A DNA stretch of 64,000 bases from Clostridiales bacterium (GTDB taxonomy: Bacteria; Bacillota; Clostridia; Peptostreptococcales; Anaerovoracaceae), in assembly GCA_015058275.1 (NCBI GenBank), contig SVCQ01000010.1:1-64000 (forward strand), read 5' to 3'. The translations under genes and the position numbers were made by a program. Position 1 is the stretch's first letter, and each line of letters starts with the position of its first letter. Shown here piece by piece: positions 1-8,058 of the stretch. The notes below the pieces were generated by a model. It saw nothing but the letters and a program-made list of their open reading frames with translations, did no database searches and was not told the DNA's origin.

Positions 1-75
1 GTTGGGTTGAACCGCCGTATGCCGAACGGCACGTACGGTGGTGTGAGAGGGGCTACGAGTTAGCCCCTACTCGAT
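1..75 (+). mobile_element. 3' end of a group II intron (domains V and VI)
   Basis: Positions 11-42 fold like intron domain V: ACCGCCGT (11-18) pairs with ACGGTGGT (35-42), with a two-base bulge and an inner GCC/GGC stem (21-23/28-30). The triad on the 5' strand reads CGC, the variant known from bacterial class C introns. Positions 45-72 fold like domain VI: GAG plus GGGGCTA pairs with TAGCCCC plus CTC, leaving A69 bulged as the likely lariat branch point. The intron would end near GAT at 73-75. The rest of the intron and any reverse transcriptase gene lie left of the window. The call rests on pattern recognition and hand folding. Confidence 0.8.
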
Positions 76-85
76 TGTCTATATA

Positions 86-139
86 GGCGGTCTGCATTAC
101 TCAGGCTCGTGCCTCGTAGTGATATGAAAGCAGACCGCC
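86..139. repeat. long imperfect hairpin just after the intron end
   Basis: GGCGGTCTGC (86-95) is perfectly complementary to GCAGACCGCC (130-139). Inside it, ATTACT pairs partly with AGTGAT and AGGC with GCCT, so nearly the whole 54 bases can form one stem. No clean U-run follows, so it is not a standard terminator. It lies between the intron end and the glycosyltransferase gene. It may be exon structure recognised by the intron or a 5' UTR element. Confidence 0.55.
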
Positions 140-185
140 TCCTTCACCTTTAAAACCCTCTAACTATGATGTACAATAACTATGT

Positions 186-1658
186 ATGACAAAACGAATG
201 GATAAACACACAATAGCATTACTCAATGATGCATTCCCGCCGATCATAGACGGGGTGGCCAATGCGGTCGTTAATTACGCGAGGCACATCGAGGCCGAGC
301 ACGGGCATTCCGTGGTGCTTACTCCTCAGATGCCGGGCAGCGACGACAGCATCTATGACTTCCCGGTAATCAGATATCCGAGCATAGACACCCGCAAGCT
401 GATAGGCTACGTGACGGGATATCCGTTCTCACCTGAGGCAGCTACCGCCGTAAAGGAAGAGAAGGTGGAGCTCCTCCACACGCATTGCCCGGTCACTTCG
501 GCCCTGCTTGCCAGGAGCCTGGCGGAGGCAAACGACCTTCCGCTCGTCCTGACATGGCATACCAAGTACGACATAGACATAGCGAACGCTGTCAAAAGCG
601 AGGTGCTGAGAGAGGGAGCTCTTCAGGCTCTTTTGCATAACGTGAATGCCTGCGACGAGATCTGGACTGTCAGCCGCGGTGCCGGAGAGAACCTCCGCTC
701 CATAGGCTATGAGGGAGAGTATATAGTGATGCCAAACGGCGTCGACCTGCCTCTCGAGGAGGTGCCCGAAGAGTTTGTACACGAGGTGACCGGCGGCTAC
801 GATCTGCCGGAGGGCGTGCCTTGCTTCCTGTTCATAGGAAGGCTCATGTGGTACAAGGGCCTTCACATCATACTCGATGCCCTCAAAGAGCTCGATAGAG
901 AGAATGCGGACTTCAGGATGATCTTCGTCGGTGGCGGCGGAGACGAGGCCGAGGTCAGGGCGTACTCGAGCGAGCTGGGGCTCGATCGCAAGGTCATATT
1001 CACAGGCGCTGTGAGAGACAGAGAGCATTTAAGAGCGTGGTACAGCCGCGCGGATCTCTTCCTCTTCCCGTCTACCTTTGACACCAACGGTCTTGTGGTG
1101 AGAGAGGCGGCCGCAAGCAGGACCGCGTCCGTCATCATCAAGGACAGCTGCGCGTCGGAGGGAGTCACAGACGGCAGGAACGGCTTCCTTATAGAGGAGA
1201 ATTCGCATTCGCTCGCCGCAAAGCTGAGAGATCTGATGGCTATGCCTGAGGCGATTAAGAGAGTAGGCGAGGGCGCCGGAGATGAACTGTATATATCCTG
1301 GGAAGATGCAGTCTCCCATGCATACGACAGATACGAGGTCGTAATAGACAATTACAAGAGCGGTGTGTACGGCAGGAGGGACCCGATCAGGGGATCCCTG
1401 ATGCAGTCACATGGCGAGCTGATGCAGATCATAGGCGACATAGATCACGCCCGCAGGGAACTGGCCGGGAGCGCCGCTGATCTGGCGGATGAGATAGATA
1501 TGTCTATAAGATCGGTCCGCAATAAAGCTCTGACCGATGCGATAACGGCAGGATACGAAACAAGAGAGGCTATAAGACAGAAAGGAAGAGAAGCTCTGGA
1601 TGCGATAGGGTCGCTGCTCGATGATGTGAGCGAGAACTTTTGGGACAAGAGGAAATGA
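186..1658 (+). CDS. GT4-family glycosyltransferase
   Basis: A 490-residue GT-B fold glycosyltransferase. The N-terminal half has the usual donor-independent start (NDAFPPIIDGVANAV) and an LLHTHCPVTS segment. The C-terminal half has FIGRLMWYKGLHIILDAL and the family 4 nucleotide-sugar signature around PSTFDTNGLVVREAAAS, although the usual EGFG-type loop is altered. Relatives make glycolipids or cell-surface glycans (diacylglycerol glucosyltransferase-like), so a cytoplasmic, membrane-associated role is inferred. About 100 C-terminal residues beyond the catalytic fold are helical and charged. A TACAAT box lies at 172-177, very close to the start, and there is no clear ribosome site. The start could instead be the ATG at 198. 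The stop overlaps the next gene by four bases (ATGA). Confidence 0.85.
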   Translation: MTKRMDKHTIALLNDAFPPIIDGVANAVVNYARHIEAEHGHSVVLTPQMPGSDDSIYDFPVIRYPSIDTRKLIGYVTGYPFSPEAATAVKEEKVELLHTHCPVTSALLARSLAEANDLPLVLTWHTKYDIDIANAVKSEVLREGALQALLHNVNACDEIWTVSRGAGENLRSIGYEGEYIVMPNGVDLPLEEVPEEFVHEVTGGYDLPEGVPCFLFIGRLMWYKGLHIILDALKELDRENADFRMIFVGGGGDEAEVRAYSSELGLDRKVIFTGAVRDREHLRAWYSRADLFLFPSTFDTNGLVVREAAASRTASVIIKDSCASEGVTDGRNGFLIEENSHSLAAKLRDLMAMPEAIKRVGEGAGDELYISWEDAVSHAYDRYEVVIDNYKSGVYGRRDPIRGSLMQSHGELMQIIGDIDHARRELAGSAADLADEIDMSIRSVRNKALTDAITAGYETREAIRQKGREALDAIGSLLDDVSENFWDKRK

Positions 1659-2767
1659 ATAATCAGACAAACAGAGAGGCCGTAATAGTAAGGACGAGCG
1701 TGGTCGGCATAGCCGTCAACGTGCTGCTTGCGGCATTCAAGGCGGCGGTCGGAGTGCTGTCGAATTCGATAGCGGTAGTGCTGGATGCTGTCAACAACCT
1801 GTCCGACGCGTTCTCATCGATAGTAACGATCATAGGAGCCAAGCTGGCCGGCAAGAAGCCTGACAAAAAACATCCGCTCGGACACGGCAGGATAGAGTAC
1901 ATAAGCGCCATGGTGGTCGCTGCGCTGGTAATGTATGCGGGTATCACCGCGCTTGTCGAGTCGGTCAAAAAGATACTGGATCCGGTCGAGGCTAAATACT
2001 CGACACTGTCGCTTGTGATAATCGCAGTGGCGGTAGCTGCCAAGATATTCCTGGGACGATACGTCAAAAAGAAGGGCGAGGAGACGGGCTCAGGCGCTCT
2101 TGTCGCATCGGGCACCGACGCCATTTCGGATGCAGCGCTTTCGTTTGCCGTGCTGGTTACGGCTTTGCTGTATACCTTCACCGGCATATCGCTTGAGGCG
2201 TATGTAGGCGTTGTAATCGCAGTCTTCATCGTCAAGGCCGGCTATGAGATGATCAGTGACACGGTATCCGACATACTCGGACGCAGGGCAGATCCTGAGG
2301 TATCCAGAAGGATCAAGGAAATAGTGAGCGAGGAGGAGGGAGTGCTCGGAGCATACGACCTCTTCGTGCACAATTACGGCCCGGGCAGAGAGTATGCTTC
2401 GGTGCATATCGAGCTGCCGGATTCAACGACGGTGGACAAGGTGGATGTGCTGACGCGTAAGCTCACCGACAGGGTCTACCGCGAGACCGGCGTCATACTG
2501 ACAGGTATAGGCGTGTACTCTCACAACACAGACGAGAAGGCCGCGGAGATGAGATCCGAGATCGAAAAGATCGTGCTGTCTCACGAGTGGGCACTTCAGA
2601 TGCACGGATTCTACCTCGATGAGAGCAGGAAACTTATCCGGTTTGATGTAGTTCTCAGCTTCGACATACCTCAGAGCGAGGGCATACGGATAATAAGCGA
2701 AGAGATCAAGGCAAGATATCCGGAATACGACGCATACATAGTTCCGGATATAGATATAACGGACTAA
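1655..2767 (+). CDS. cation diffusion facilitator (CDF) transporter
   Basis: A 370-residue CDF-family divalent metal exporter (Zn/Fe/Mn-type, driven by proton exchange) in the cytoplasmic membrane. Visible features are transmembrane helices over roughly the first 200 residues, a helix-2 metal site NNLSDAFSS, an HPLGHGR segment after helix 2-3, and helix 5 GTDAISDAALS with its two Asp ligands. The C-terminal cytoplasmic domain carries a VHIELP motif. It extends beyond the usual ~300 residues with a second small ferredoxin-like segment. The start was placed at the ATG overlapping the upstream stop. The TTG at 1640 would add five residues with no better ribosome site. It is translationally coupled to the glycosyltransferase. 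Confidence 0.9.
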   Translation: MNNQTNREAVIVRTSVVGIAVNVLLAAFKAAVGVLSNSIAVVLDAVNNLSDAFSSIVTIIGAKLAGKKPDKKHPLGHGRIEYISAMVVAALVMYAGITALVESVKKILDPVEAKYSTLSLVIIAVAVAAKIFLGRYVKKKGEETGSGALVASGTDAISDAALSFAVLVTALLYTFTGISLEAYVGVVIAVFIVKAGYEMISDTVSDILGRRADPEVSRRIKEIVSEEEGVLGAYDLFVHNYGPGREYASVHIELPDSTTVDKVDVLTRKLTDRVYRETGVILTGIGVYSHNTDEKAAEMRSEIEKIVLSHEWALQMHGFYLDESRKLIRFDVVLSFDIPQSEGIRIISEEIKARYPEYDAYIVPDIDITD

Positions 2768-2801
2768 GGCCGTACTATATTAATACAATGTGCTTTTTAG
2801 A

Positions 2802-2870
2802 GAAAAAGCCCGAACCCTTTGAAAACAGGGCGTTTCAGGCTTCGGAGCGATCCGGGGTTTTGTATTTTTT
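2802..2870 (+). terminator. probable terminator after the CDF gene
   Basis: AAGCC (2806-2810) pairs with GGCTT (2838-2842), and CCCT pairs with AGGG inside it. A T-rich stretch follows at about 2857-2870. The stem is imperfect and the T-run is displaced, so confidence is moderate. The rest of the 2768-3093 gap holds a perfect 6-bp dyad TACACT-TT-AGTGTA at 2902-2915 and one copy of the direct repeat described at 2952-2969. Confidence 0.4.
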
Positions 2871-2951
2871 CGGAACCTGTTGAAAATGAGGTGATAAAGA
2901 CTACACTTTAGTGTAATTTTGGGTGCACTTTTTAACGGTAAAGGGTGTTAG

Positions 2952-2969
2952 CGTTTAATTGTGCACCTG
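2952..2969. repeat. left copy of islet-flanking direct repeat
   Basis: CGTTTAATTGTGCACCTG here matches CGTTTAATCGTGCACCCG at 7316-7333 at 16 of 18 positions. The two copies bracket the low-G+C accessory genes at 3.1-7.2 kb and point the same way. That is how attachment-site remnants look, but no integrase gene survives here. Confidence 0.45.
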
Positions 2970-3093
2970 CGCAGATTGCGCCACGCCACAAGGCCACAAG
3001 GTCTTTTTTTGTGTCCGTTTTTTGAGACATATGCTCCGCTAGAATGTAGATGTCAAAAACCACACTTTAACAAAAGAAAGAGAGGATGCGGCC

Positions 3094-3387
3094 ATGAAAA
3101 AGAAGACTTATTTTACTATTACCGCGACACAGTTTTTTCACGGTAAATCTTTTTTTGAAAAAGATATGGAAGTAAAGCTTGTCAAGGAACCTGACAACTA
3201 TGCCGACAAGGAGGCTATAAAGGTTGAAGTGGAAGGCCTTGGACAGGTAGGCTATGTAGCTAACAGCCCTCACACCGTGATAGGCGAAAGTTACAGTGCA
3301 GGTAGGATATATGATAAGTTTGACGATACAGCAGATGGCAAAGTCATGTATGTTGTAGCGGACGGTATACTCTGCTGCATGGCGTAA
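3094..3387 (+). CDS. small HIRAN-domain-like protein
   Basis: A 97-residue protein whose middle reads VKLVKEPDNYADKEAIKVEV followed by GQVGYVANS. This is the core of the HIRAN domain, which in other proteins binds single-stranded or damaged DNA ends and is often found beside nucleases or helicases. Here the domain stands alone, with an N-terminal FTITATQFFHG strand and a short tail. An AGAGAGGATG ribosome site precedes the ATG. Codon usage is more A+T-rich than in the flanking core genes. The DNA-related role is inferred from the family, since no partner gene is adjacent. Confidence 0.7.
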   Translation: MKKKTYFTITATQFFHGKSFFEKDMEVKLVKEPDNYADKEAIKVEVEGLGQVGYVANSPHTVIGESYSAGRIYDKFDDTADGKVMYVVADGILCCMA

Positions 3388-3416
3388 AAATGTTATACTA
3401 AAAAAGGTTAAGTCAA

Positions 3417-3653
3417 ATGATAGTTTATTCTTTGGAAGATCCCCTGAGGAGCGTATGGGATTATGACAACTTCGTTGAAGGCATCCAGTTCATGTATCTT
3501 AAAGATGCCTAGTATAAGCAGATTATTAAGGTCTTCATTGAAAAGAGAGAAATAGCTACATCCAATGATGTGATCCTGTTGGCAATGTATCTAGCAGGGA
3601 AAAAGGATGGACGCAATCAGAAATATGTGTGCGATTTCGAGGAGGTAATACCT
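3417..3653 (+). pseudogene. broken small ORF with an in-frame TAG
   Basis: The frame opening at ATG 3417 reads MIVYSLEDPLRSVWDYDNF and so on, meets TAG at 3510-3512, then stays open (YKQIIKVFIEKREIATSND) in the same frame into the CpXC gene at 3654. The continuous coding-like sequence on both sides of the stop suggests a decayed gene. It could also be two very small genes. I recognise no family. A sequencing error or stop suppression cannot be excluded from the DNA alone. Confidence 0.4.
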
Positions 3654-3842
3654 ATGTCAAAAGAACATACTGAAATAATCACTTGCCCGGAATGTGGAAA
3701 GAAAAGTGACTTCACGGTCTGGGATAGTCTGAATACCATGATCGATCCGGAAGAAAAAGAAAAGATCATAAACGGGGAACTGTTCCGCTTTACATGCCCT
3801 GAATGCGGGTTCACCACAATGGTCGACTACGCTATACTGTAG
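3654..3842 (+). CDS. CpXC-type zinc-binding small protein, probably truncated
   Basis: A 62-residue protein beginning MSKEHTEIITCPECGKKSDF, with a second CPECG near residue 50. The paired CPxC knuckles and the intervening VWDSLNTMIDPEEKEKI and LFRFTCPECG segments match the N-terminal half of the CpXC domain, whose function is unknown. Members I know are clearly longer, and the frame stops just after DYAIL, where the family normally continues, so this copy looks truncated. The start was chosen because GAGGAGG lies just upstream. The same frame is open further upstream through the broken ORF at 3417-3653. Confidence 0.6.
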   Translation: MSKEHTEIITCPECGKKSDFTVWDSLNTMIDPEEKEKIINGELFRFTCPECGFTTMVDYAIL

Positions 3843-3929
3843 TTGAGGAAGAATACGGGGTTGCATAGCCTCCTTTCCCTTGCCTTATGTATTGCATCTG
3901 AATTATGGCAATCGAACCTTAATTAAACT

Positions 3930-3962
3930 TAAAAAACGGAGACAGAACGTATCTGCCTCCGT
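3930..3962 (-). terminator. Rho-independent terminator of the AhpD-like gene
   Basis: Read on the minus strand, ACGGAGGCAGA pairs with TCTGTCTCCGT around a five-base loop and is followed by TTTTTTAAGTTT. That is a strong terminator for the minus-strand gene ending at 4093. A second hairpin on the plus strand, CGGTCAC (3985-3991) with GTGACCG (4006-4012) followed by TTTT, could end transcripts from the CpXC side. Confidence 0.7.
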
Positions 3963-4092
3963 GTGAATTGCCTGTTTGAATTACCGGTCACGGTCCGGAA
4001 TTCGGGTGACCGTTTTGCTCAATACTAAGCTCTTACTGCTGTTCTTTCCAGTGCAAAGCTCGTACTGCTAATCTTCGCAGTGCAAAAGTTGC

Positions 4093-4446
4093 TTACTGCT
4101 GCTCTTTTGCTTCTTTCAGCTGATCGAAAATATCAAGGGCGAGTGCGGAATATGCCATTCCAGGGCCGCCGCAGATCAGCAGAGCTGCGTTGAGTCCGGC
4201 AACGAGAGCTTCTCTTGTGCCGCCTGCATCGATATATGAATTGACGTGTGAATAGATGCATGGCTCGCACTTTCTTGCTACAGCAACTGCAACGATGAGC
4301 AGCTCAAGTGTAACTGCATCGAGTGGAGCGCAGTTTTCAAAAGAAGCCTGAACCATGCCGCCAAATGCTTCCATTACAGCAGGATCTGCCTCTGTCCATA
4401 CGCCAAACTGATTCTGAAGTTGTTCGAGTTTTTCTACAGCTTTCAT
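4093..4446 (-). CDS. carboxymuconolactone decarboxylase / AhpD-like protein
   Basis: A 117-residue, all-helical AhpD-fold protein. The redox motif CEPCIYSH (CxxCxxxH) is intact, which in the family supports alkylhydroperoxidase-like or thiol-disulfide activity. The surrounding AVAVARKC and EALVAGLNAALLICGGPGMAYSALAL also fit. The ATG at 4446 was chosen because CGGAGG lies directly upstream. The longer open frame adds an unrelated N-terminus. The upstream region contains an imperfect palindrome AATGATTGCATTCATT (4492-4507), a possible operator. The gene stands alone on the minus strand within the A+T-rich islet. Confidence 0.85.
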   Translation of the reverse strand: MKAVEKLEQLQNQFGVWTEADPAVMEAFGGMVQASFENCAPLDAVTLELLIVAVAVARKCEPCIYSHVNSYIDAGGTREALVAGLNAALLICGGPGMAYSALALDIFDQLKEAKEQQ

Positions 4447-4943
4447 TGTATATACCTCCGTGGTTGAAAAAGTGTTAAACCTAACATCAATAATGATTGC
4501 ATTCATTGGAGATATTATCCAATCAGTTTTTTTAATACTCGAAAACTCCATATATGAATTATCAATTGTTTGCCGCACAGCAATTTAGGATTCACGTCGC
4601 ATAAGGACCCGAGTTTTCCCGGATAGAGGCGATACAATCTGTGACAACCTACTAATTTGATGTACTGCTGGTAGTCTAAATAACGGACAATAATTCTGAG
4701 AAATGATCCTGTGTAAGGATAATGAATCATCCTTGTTATCGGATGCCTTCTGGAATATAGGATTACCACAGAACTTGGAGACATCATCGATCAGCAGCCC
4801 TTTCTTCAATGTTTATATTGCTGCACAAATACAGAAGGGCGACAGATCTCTGTTATGAGGATAGATATACCATAGTTCTTGTTGTATAATTGTCAACATA
4901 AAAAATGTCTTCGGAGAAGTTGAGTTAATTGTGAAATACCTAA
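4447..4943. other. A+T-rich intergenic stretch with no supported gene
   Basis: Almost 500 bases with only short, disordered open frames on either strand and no ribosome site that would support one. It contains the AhpD promoter region and the 4492-4507 palindrome. It also has a minus-strand TTGACA (complement of 4891-4896) with a TATGGT-like box about 16 bases downstream. The sequence looks like decayed DNA between islet genes. Confidence 0.5.
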
Positions 4944-5384
4944 TTATTAAACCGGTATGATATCGAAAGCGAAAGGCTGAATGAAAGCACATCCCCATAC
5001 GGTATAGTGATGATAGACTTGAACGGACTGAAGTCTATCAATGATAACTACGGCCACGAGAAGGGCGATGTCAGCATCAAGACTTTGTGTCAGATAGTAT
5101 GCCGTGTATTCAAGCATTCGCCGGTCTATCGCGTGGGCGGAGATGAGTTTGTCGTTATCCTCGAAAACGACGACTTCGAGGAGAGGGATACGCTGATCCA
5201 ATCGATTAAAGACATATTTACGCAGAATGCAGGCGATACTTCTCTGCAGCCTTGGGAACGCGTGACAGCTGCAGTCGGCTGTGCGGTCTGTGACCACGAG
5301 ACGGATGAGAATGTGGAAAGAGTCCTGCAGCGTACAGACACAGCAATGTATGAAAACAAAAAGACAATGAAGGAGACACTGTAA
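4944..5384 (+). pseudogene. 5'-truncated diguanylate cyclase (GGDEF) remnant
   Basis: From 4944 the frame reads LLNRYDIESERLNES and then MIDLNGLKSINDNYGHEKGD, RVGGDEFVVIL and DTAMYENKK. That is a nearly complete catalytic GGDEF domain, with intact metal-binding and GGDEF residues, starting in the NR turn near its beginning. A TAA at 4941-4943 cuts off any sensor region and the TGL strand, and no start with a ribosome site is present (first possible starts are GTG 5007 and ATG 5010). It is most likely a remnant of a longer cyclase. The intact PAS-GGDEF-EAL gene follows after 18 bases. Confidence 0.7.
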
Positions 5385-5402
5385 GTGATGGAGGCGAAAG
5401 GC

Positions 5403-7193
5403 ATGTACAGTTTCCCAGAAGACATGAAAAAAGCATATGAAAGCAGTCCTCTTTCGTTCGTCTATTACCAAAATATAGACGACAGGGCTGTGCCGGTACT
5501 CGCGTCTGAAGGATTCATACGCAATTCAGGATTGAATCGTGATAATGCTTTGGAGTGGCTTAGGGTCGGAATGTTTGAGCGTATGCATCCGGATGACGTA
5601 GGCGTGGTCTCGCAGATAAGCGATGAATTCCTTCATCAGAAGGGCCCATACGATATAGTTTTTCGCTGCAGGATGGACTCTGCGGAAACAGATCCTGAAG
5701 CCGAACCGCAGTACGTACAGATGCATGGCCTCGGCAAATGGCAGACGATGCCTGACGGGACTGAACTGGCGGTGATCACATATGCAAATCTCTCGGAGAC
5801 ACGCGAGGCGACTCTGAACAAAATGGAAGCTTATTCGATGTTCCAGAGCGATCGCTTCTATACTGACTCGCTGACCGGACTGCCTAACACAAACTATCTG
5901 CATGAATTCGGAGAGGAAAAGTTCGATACGATACGTGCGGAAAACCGCATCCCTCATGTTATTTACACTGACATTTATTCCATGCAGTCATACAATAACC
6001 AGTACGGGTATGAAGAGGGAGACCGTCTGCTGTGTCTGACGGCAGAGACTCTGAAGGCGCAGTTCCCAAAATCTCTGCTGACAAGAGGCTCTGACGATCA
6101 CTTCATAGCTGTCACAAGGCTTGATGACAGGGAAGAGCTGATGCGCAGACTCAACGAGGCAAATGCGACAGTCCGCAAGGATGCTTACGGCAATACCTCC
6201 GGACTGCGGATCGGTGTCGCACCGGTCAGGGAAGACATGGACCTCGGCGATGCGCTCGACCATGCAAAGCATGCTCTTAAGCGTATCGAGAATGACATGA
6301 ACCGGGTAGTGGAGTTCTTCTCTCAGGAAGCGGACGATGCCTACTGGAAAAGCCGCTACATAGTTGAGAACCTCGATCAGGCGCTCGAAAAGGGCTGGAT
6401 AAGGACCTTCTATCACGGACTTTTCCGCATTGAAAACACAAAGATAGCGGCGTTTGAATGCCTGGCGCGCTGGATCGATCCGGCCCGCGGCATGATATCC
6501 CCGGCCGAATTCATCCCGACTCTGCTGAATTATCATCTGCTGTATAAGCTTGACCTGTACATGTTCGAACAGGTTTGCCGCGAGGTAAAAGTCCGCCATG
6601 ACCACGGTCTGCCTCTTGTACCGGTATCCGTGAACTTCTCAAGACAGGATTTTGACCATGCTGACGTCGTAGGTGAGATGGACAGGATCTATGATGAGTA
6701 TGGTATGGATGAGTATGTTGACAAGAGTTACTTCATAGTTGAGATCACCGAGCAGGATATCGCTGTTGGAGCAGACAAGTTTCGCGAACAGCTGAGACGT
6801 ATCAGGGAGAACGGCTACAGACTATGGCTTGATGACTTCGGAAGCGGCTACTCTGCTATAAATATGTTCAGTCAGTATAAATTCGATCTTATCAAATATG
6901 ATATGGATCTGCTGAAACATCTTGATGATCATGGCGGGACGAACAGGCTTATCCTGAAGGAACTTGTGTATGTTGCAAGGCAACTCGGCATCCATACACT
7001 TACAGAAGGAGTGGAGACAGAAGACCAACTGATGTTTGTAAAGGATATAGGCTGCGAACTGGCACAGGGATTCTTTTTCCACAAACCAGAGTCTCTTGAT
7101 GAGATCCTCTTCAGGATAAGAGATGCATCAAAAATCAAGATTTGTGAGACACCTGAAGAAAGAGAAGAGATGAATCGCAGGTGGTTCGAGTAG
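5403..7193 (+). CDS. PAS-GGDEF-EAL cyclic-di-GMP phosphodiesterase
   Basis: A 596-residue cytoplasmic protein. A PAS-like sensor covers about residues 10-135. A GGDEF domain (about 150-305) has a signature degraded to RGSDDHF (228-234), so cyclase activity is unlikely. A C-terminal EAL domain (about 315-575) follows. The EAL signature reads ECL (352-354), keeping the essential Glu. The other catalytic residues are visible in SVNFSRQ, EITEQ, LDDFGSGYS, IKYD, TEGVETEDQ and AQGFFFHKP, so c-di-GMP hydrolysis to pGpG is expected. The start at ATG 5403 has GGAGG eight bases upstream. GTG 5385 and ATG 5388 are alternatives. It probably formed a pair with the truncated cyclase upstream. Confidence 0.9.
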   Translation: MYSFPEDMKKAYESSPLSFVYYQNIDDRAVPVLASEGFIRNSGLNRDNALEWLRVGMFERMHPDDVGVVSQISDEFLHQKGPYDIVFRCRMDSAETDPEAEPQYVQMHGLGKWQTMPDGTELAVITYANLSETREATLNKMEAYSMFQSDRFYTDSLTGLPNTNYLHEFGEEKFDTIRAENRIPHVIYTDIYSMQSYNNQYGYEEGDRLLCLTAETLKAQFPKSLLTRGSDDHFIAVTRLDDREELMRRLNEANATVRKDAYGNTSGLRIGVAPVREDMDLGDALDHAKHALKRIENDMNRVVEFFSQEADDAYWKSRYIVENLDQALEKGWIRTFYHGLFRIENTKIAAFECLARWIDPARGMISPAEFIPTLLNYHLLYKLDLYMFEQVCREVKVRHDHGLPLVPVSVNFSRQDFDHADVVGEMDRIYDEYGMDEYVDKSYFIVEITEQDIAVGADKFREQLRRIRENGYRLWLDDFGSGYSAINMFSQYKFDLIKYDMDLLKHLDDHGGTNRLILKELVYVARQLGIHTLTEGVETEDQLMFVKDIGCELAQGFFFHKPESLDEILFRIRDASKIKICETPEEREEMNRRWFE

Positions 7194-7223
7194 TACAATT
7201 ATACTGATGCAAAACGTATTAAA

Positions 7224-7322
7224 ATGGGAAAAACATAGGGTAAGGGGATACATAAGGGTAGACCTAATGACGAGGATATGAAGGCTGCGGCTGACTTTGC
7301 TAAAAGGATTATAACCGTTTAA
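7224..7322 (+). pseudogene. short decayed coding remnant
   Basis: ATG 7224 opens MGKT, meets TAG, and continues in frame as GKGIHKGRPNDEDMKAAADF and AKRIITV to TAA 7320-7322. The second part has coding character and vaguely resembles the C-terminal tail of a tyrosine recombinase, but it is too short to assign. Its stop lies inside the right copy of the direct repeat, as expected if a recombinase gene once ended at an attachment site. The rest of 7194-7591 is A+T-rich with no gene seen. Confidence 0.35.
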
Positions 7323-7333
7323 TCGTGCACCCG
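7316..7333. repeat. right copy of islet-flanking direct repeat
   Basis: CGTTTAATCGTGCACCCG, the partner of the copy at 2952-2969 in the same orientation. A further TGCACCC follows within ten bases. It sits at the right edge of the A+T-rich accessory genes. Confidence 0.45.
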
Positions 7334-7591
7334 ATATGCACCCGAATCAGAGGACCGTTTATTTGTATCATTATTGAACGGTAAACGGACTAATGCTCTT
7401 GAATTGAACGTGTTGTTCAAAATAATGCAGATTATTCTTCGATTCTTCGATGTTGTCTCATCTGTTTCGATTATTTGTAAAATATTGCAGAGCAGGGTGG
7501 ATCAAAGAAGACATGAGGAATACTGCTAAATAGAATTGAGTATGTAATACCGGAAAGATGGGATCTCCGGAAACAGAATGGAGGCAATAAA

Positions 7592-7921
7592 ATGGAAGAC
7601 AAGAAAAACCTGAATATGGATAACTATAATTATTATGAAAACGAACAGCTTGATCCGGAACAGCTTGATGGCGTTTCGGGAGGCTACACCAGTCAGCTGA
7701 GTGTTGACAGCAGACTGCTCAGCCAACTCGGCCTTTGCAAAGCATACGACGCGAACACTCTTAGTTCGGATAAGGCTGCATTCCAGGAAGTTGTCAATGC
7801 CTGGGAGAAGGCCGGCGTCAAAGTCTATGCCTATAAAGATTCCTCAAATGCGTACAAGGTAAACGGGAAGTTCGTAGATATCTGGACTGCCCGCAAGTAC
7901 ATTGAAGATCAGATTCAGTAG
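7592..7921 (+). CDS. double-glycine-leader secreted peptide/protein
   Basis: A 109-residue protein with an Asn/Tyr/Glu-rich leader ending in QLDPEQLDGVSGG (residues 19-31). This is a classic double-glycine cleavage site (GG at 30-31), as used by peptidase-containing ABC transporters for bacteriocins and RiPP precursors. The predicted 78-residue mature part has one Cys, no obvious modification motif and mixed helical character, so it resembles a small folded protein more than a short bacteriocin. A GGAGG ribosome site precedes the ATG and a strong terminator follows, so it is a single-gene transcript. No exporter, modification or immunity gene is adjacent. I do not recognise the mature domain. 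Confidence 0.75.
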   Translation: MEDKKNLNMDNYNYYENEQLDPEQLDGVSGGYTSQLSVDSRLLSQLGLCKAYDANTLSSDKAAFQEVVNAWEKAGVKVYAYKDSSNAYKVNGKFVDIWTARKYIEDQIQ

Positions 7922-7945
7922 GCGGGTGAGGAGTAAAGCTTCATA

Positions 7946-7976
7946 AAAAAACTCAAGCAAGTCTTGAGTTTTTTTA
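7946..7976 (+). terminator. Rho-independent terminator
   Basis: ACTCAAG (7951-7957) pairs with CTTGAGT (7963-7969) around CAAGT, with A-run and T-run extensions either side (TTTTTTT). It ends the double-glycine-leader gene. Confidence 0.9.
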
Positions 7977-8058
7977 TTTATAATGAATCAGCAGGTATAT
8001 ATAATATACATCGAAAGATGTATTAAGACAGATAGAAGCAAAAGGGAGGAGACATATC

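Noticed and set aside
4585..4809. 74-codon minus-strand ORF starting MKKGLLIDD
   Set aside because: TTG start, no ribosome site and no recognisable family. It lies in a decayed A+T-rich stretch.
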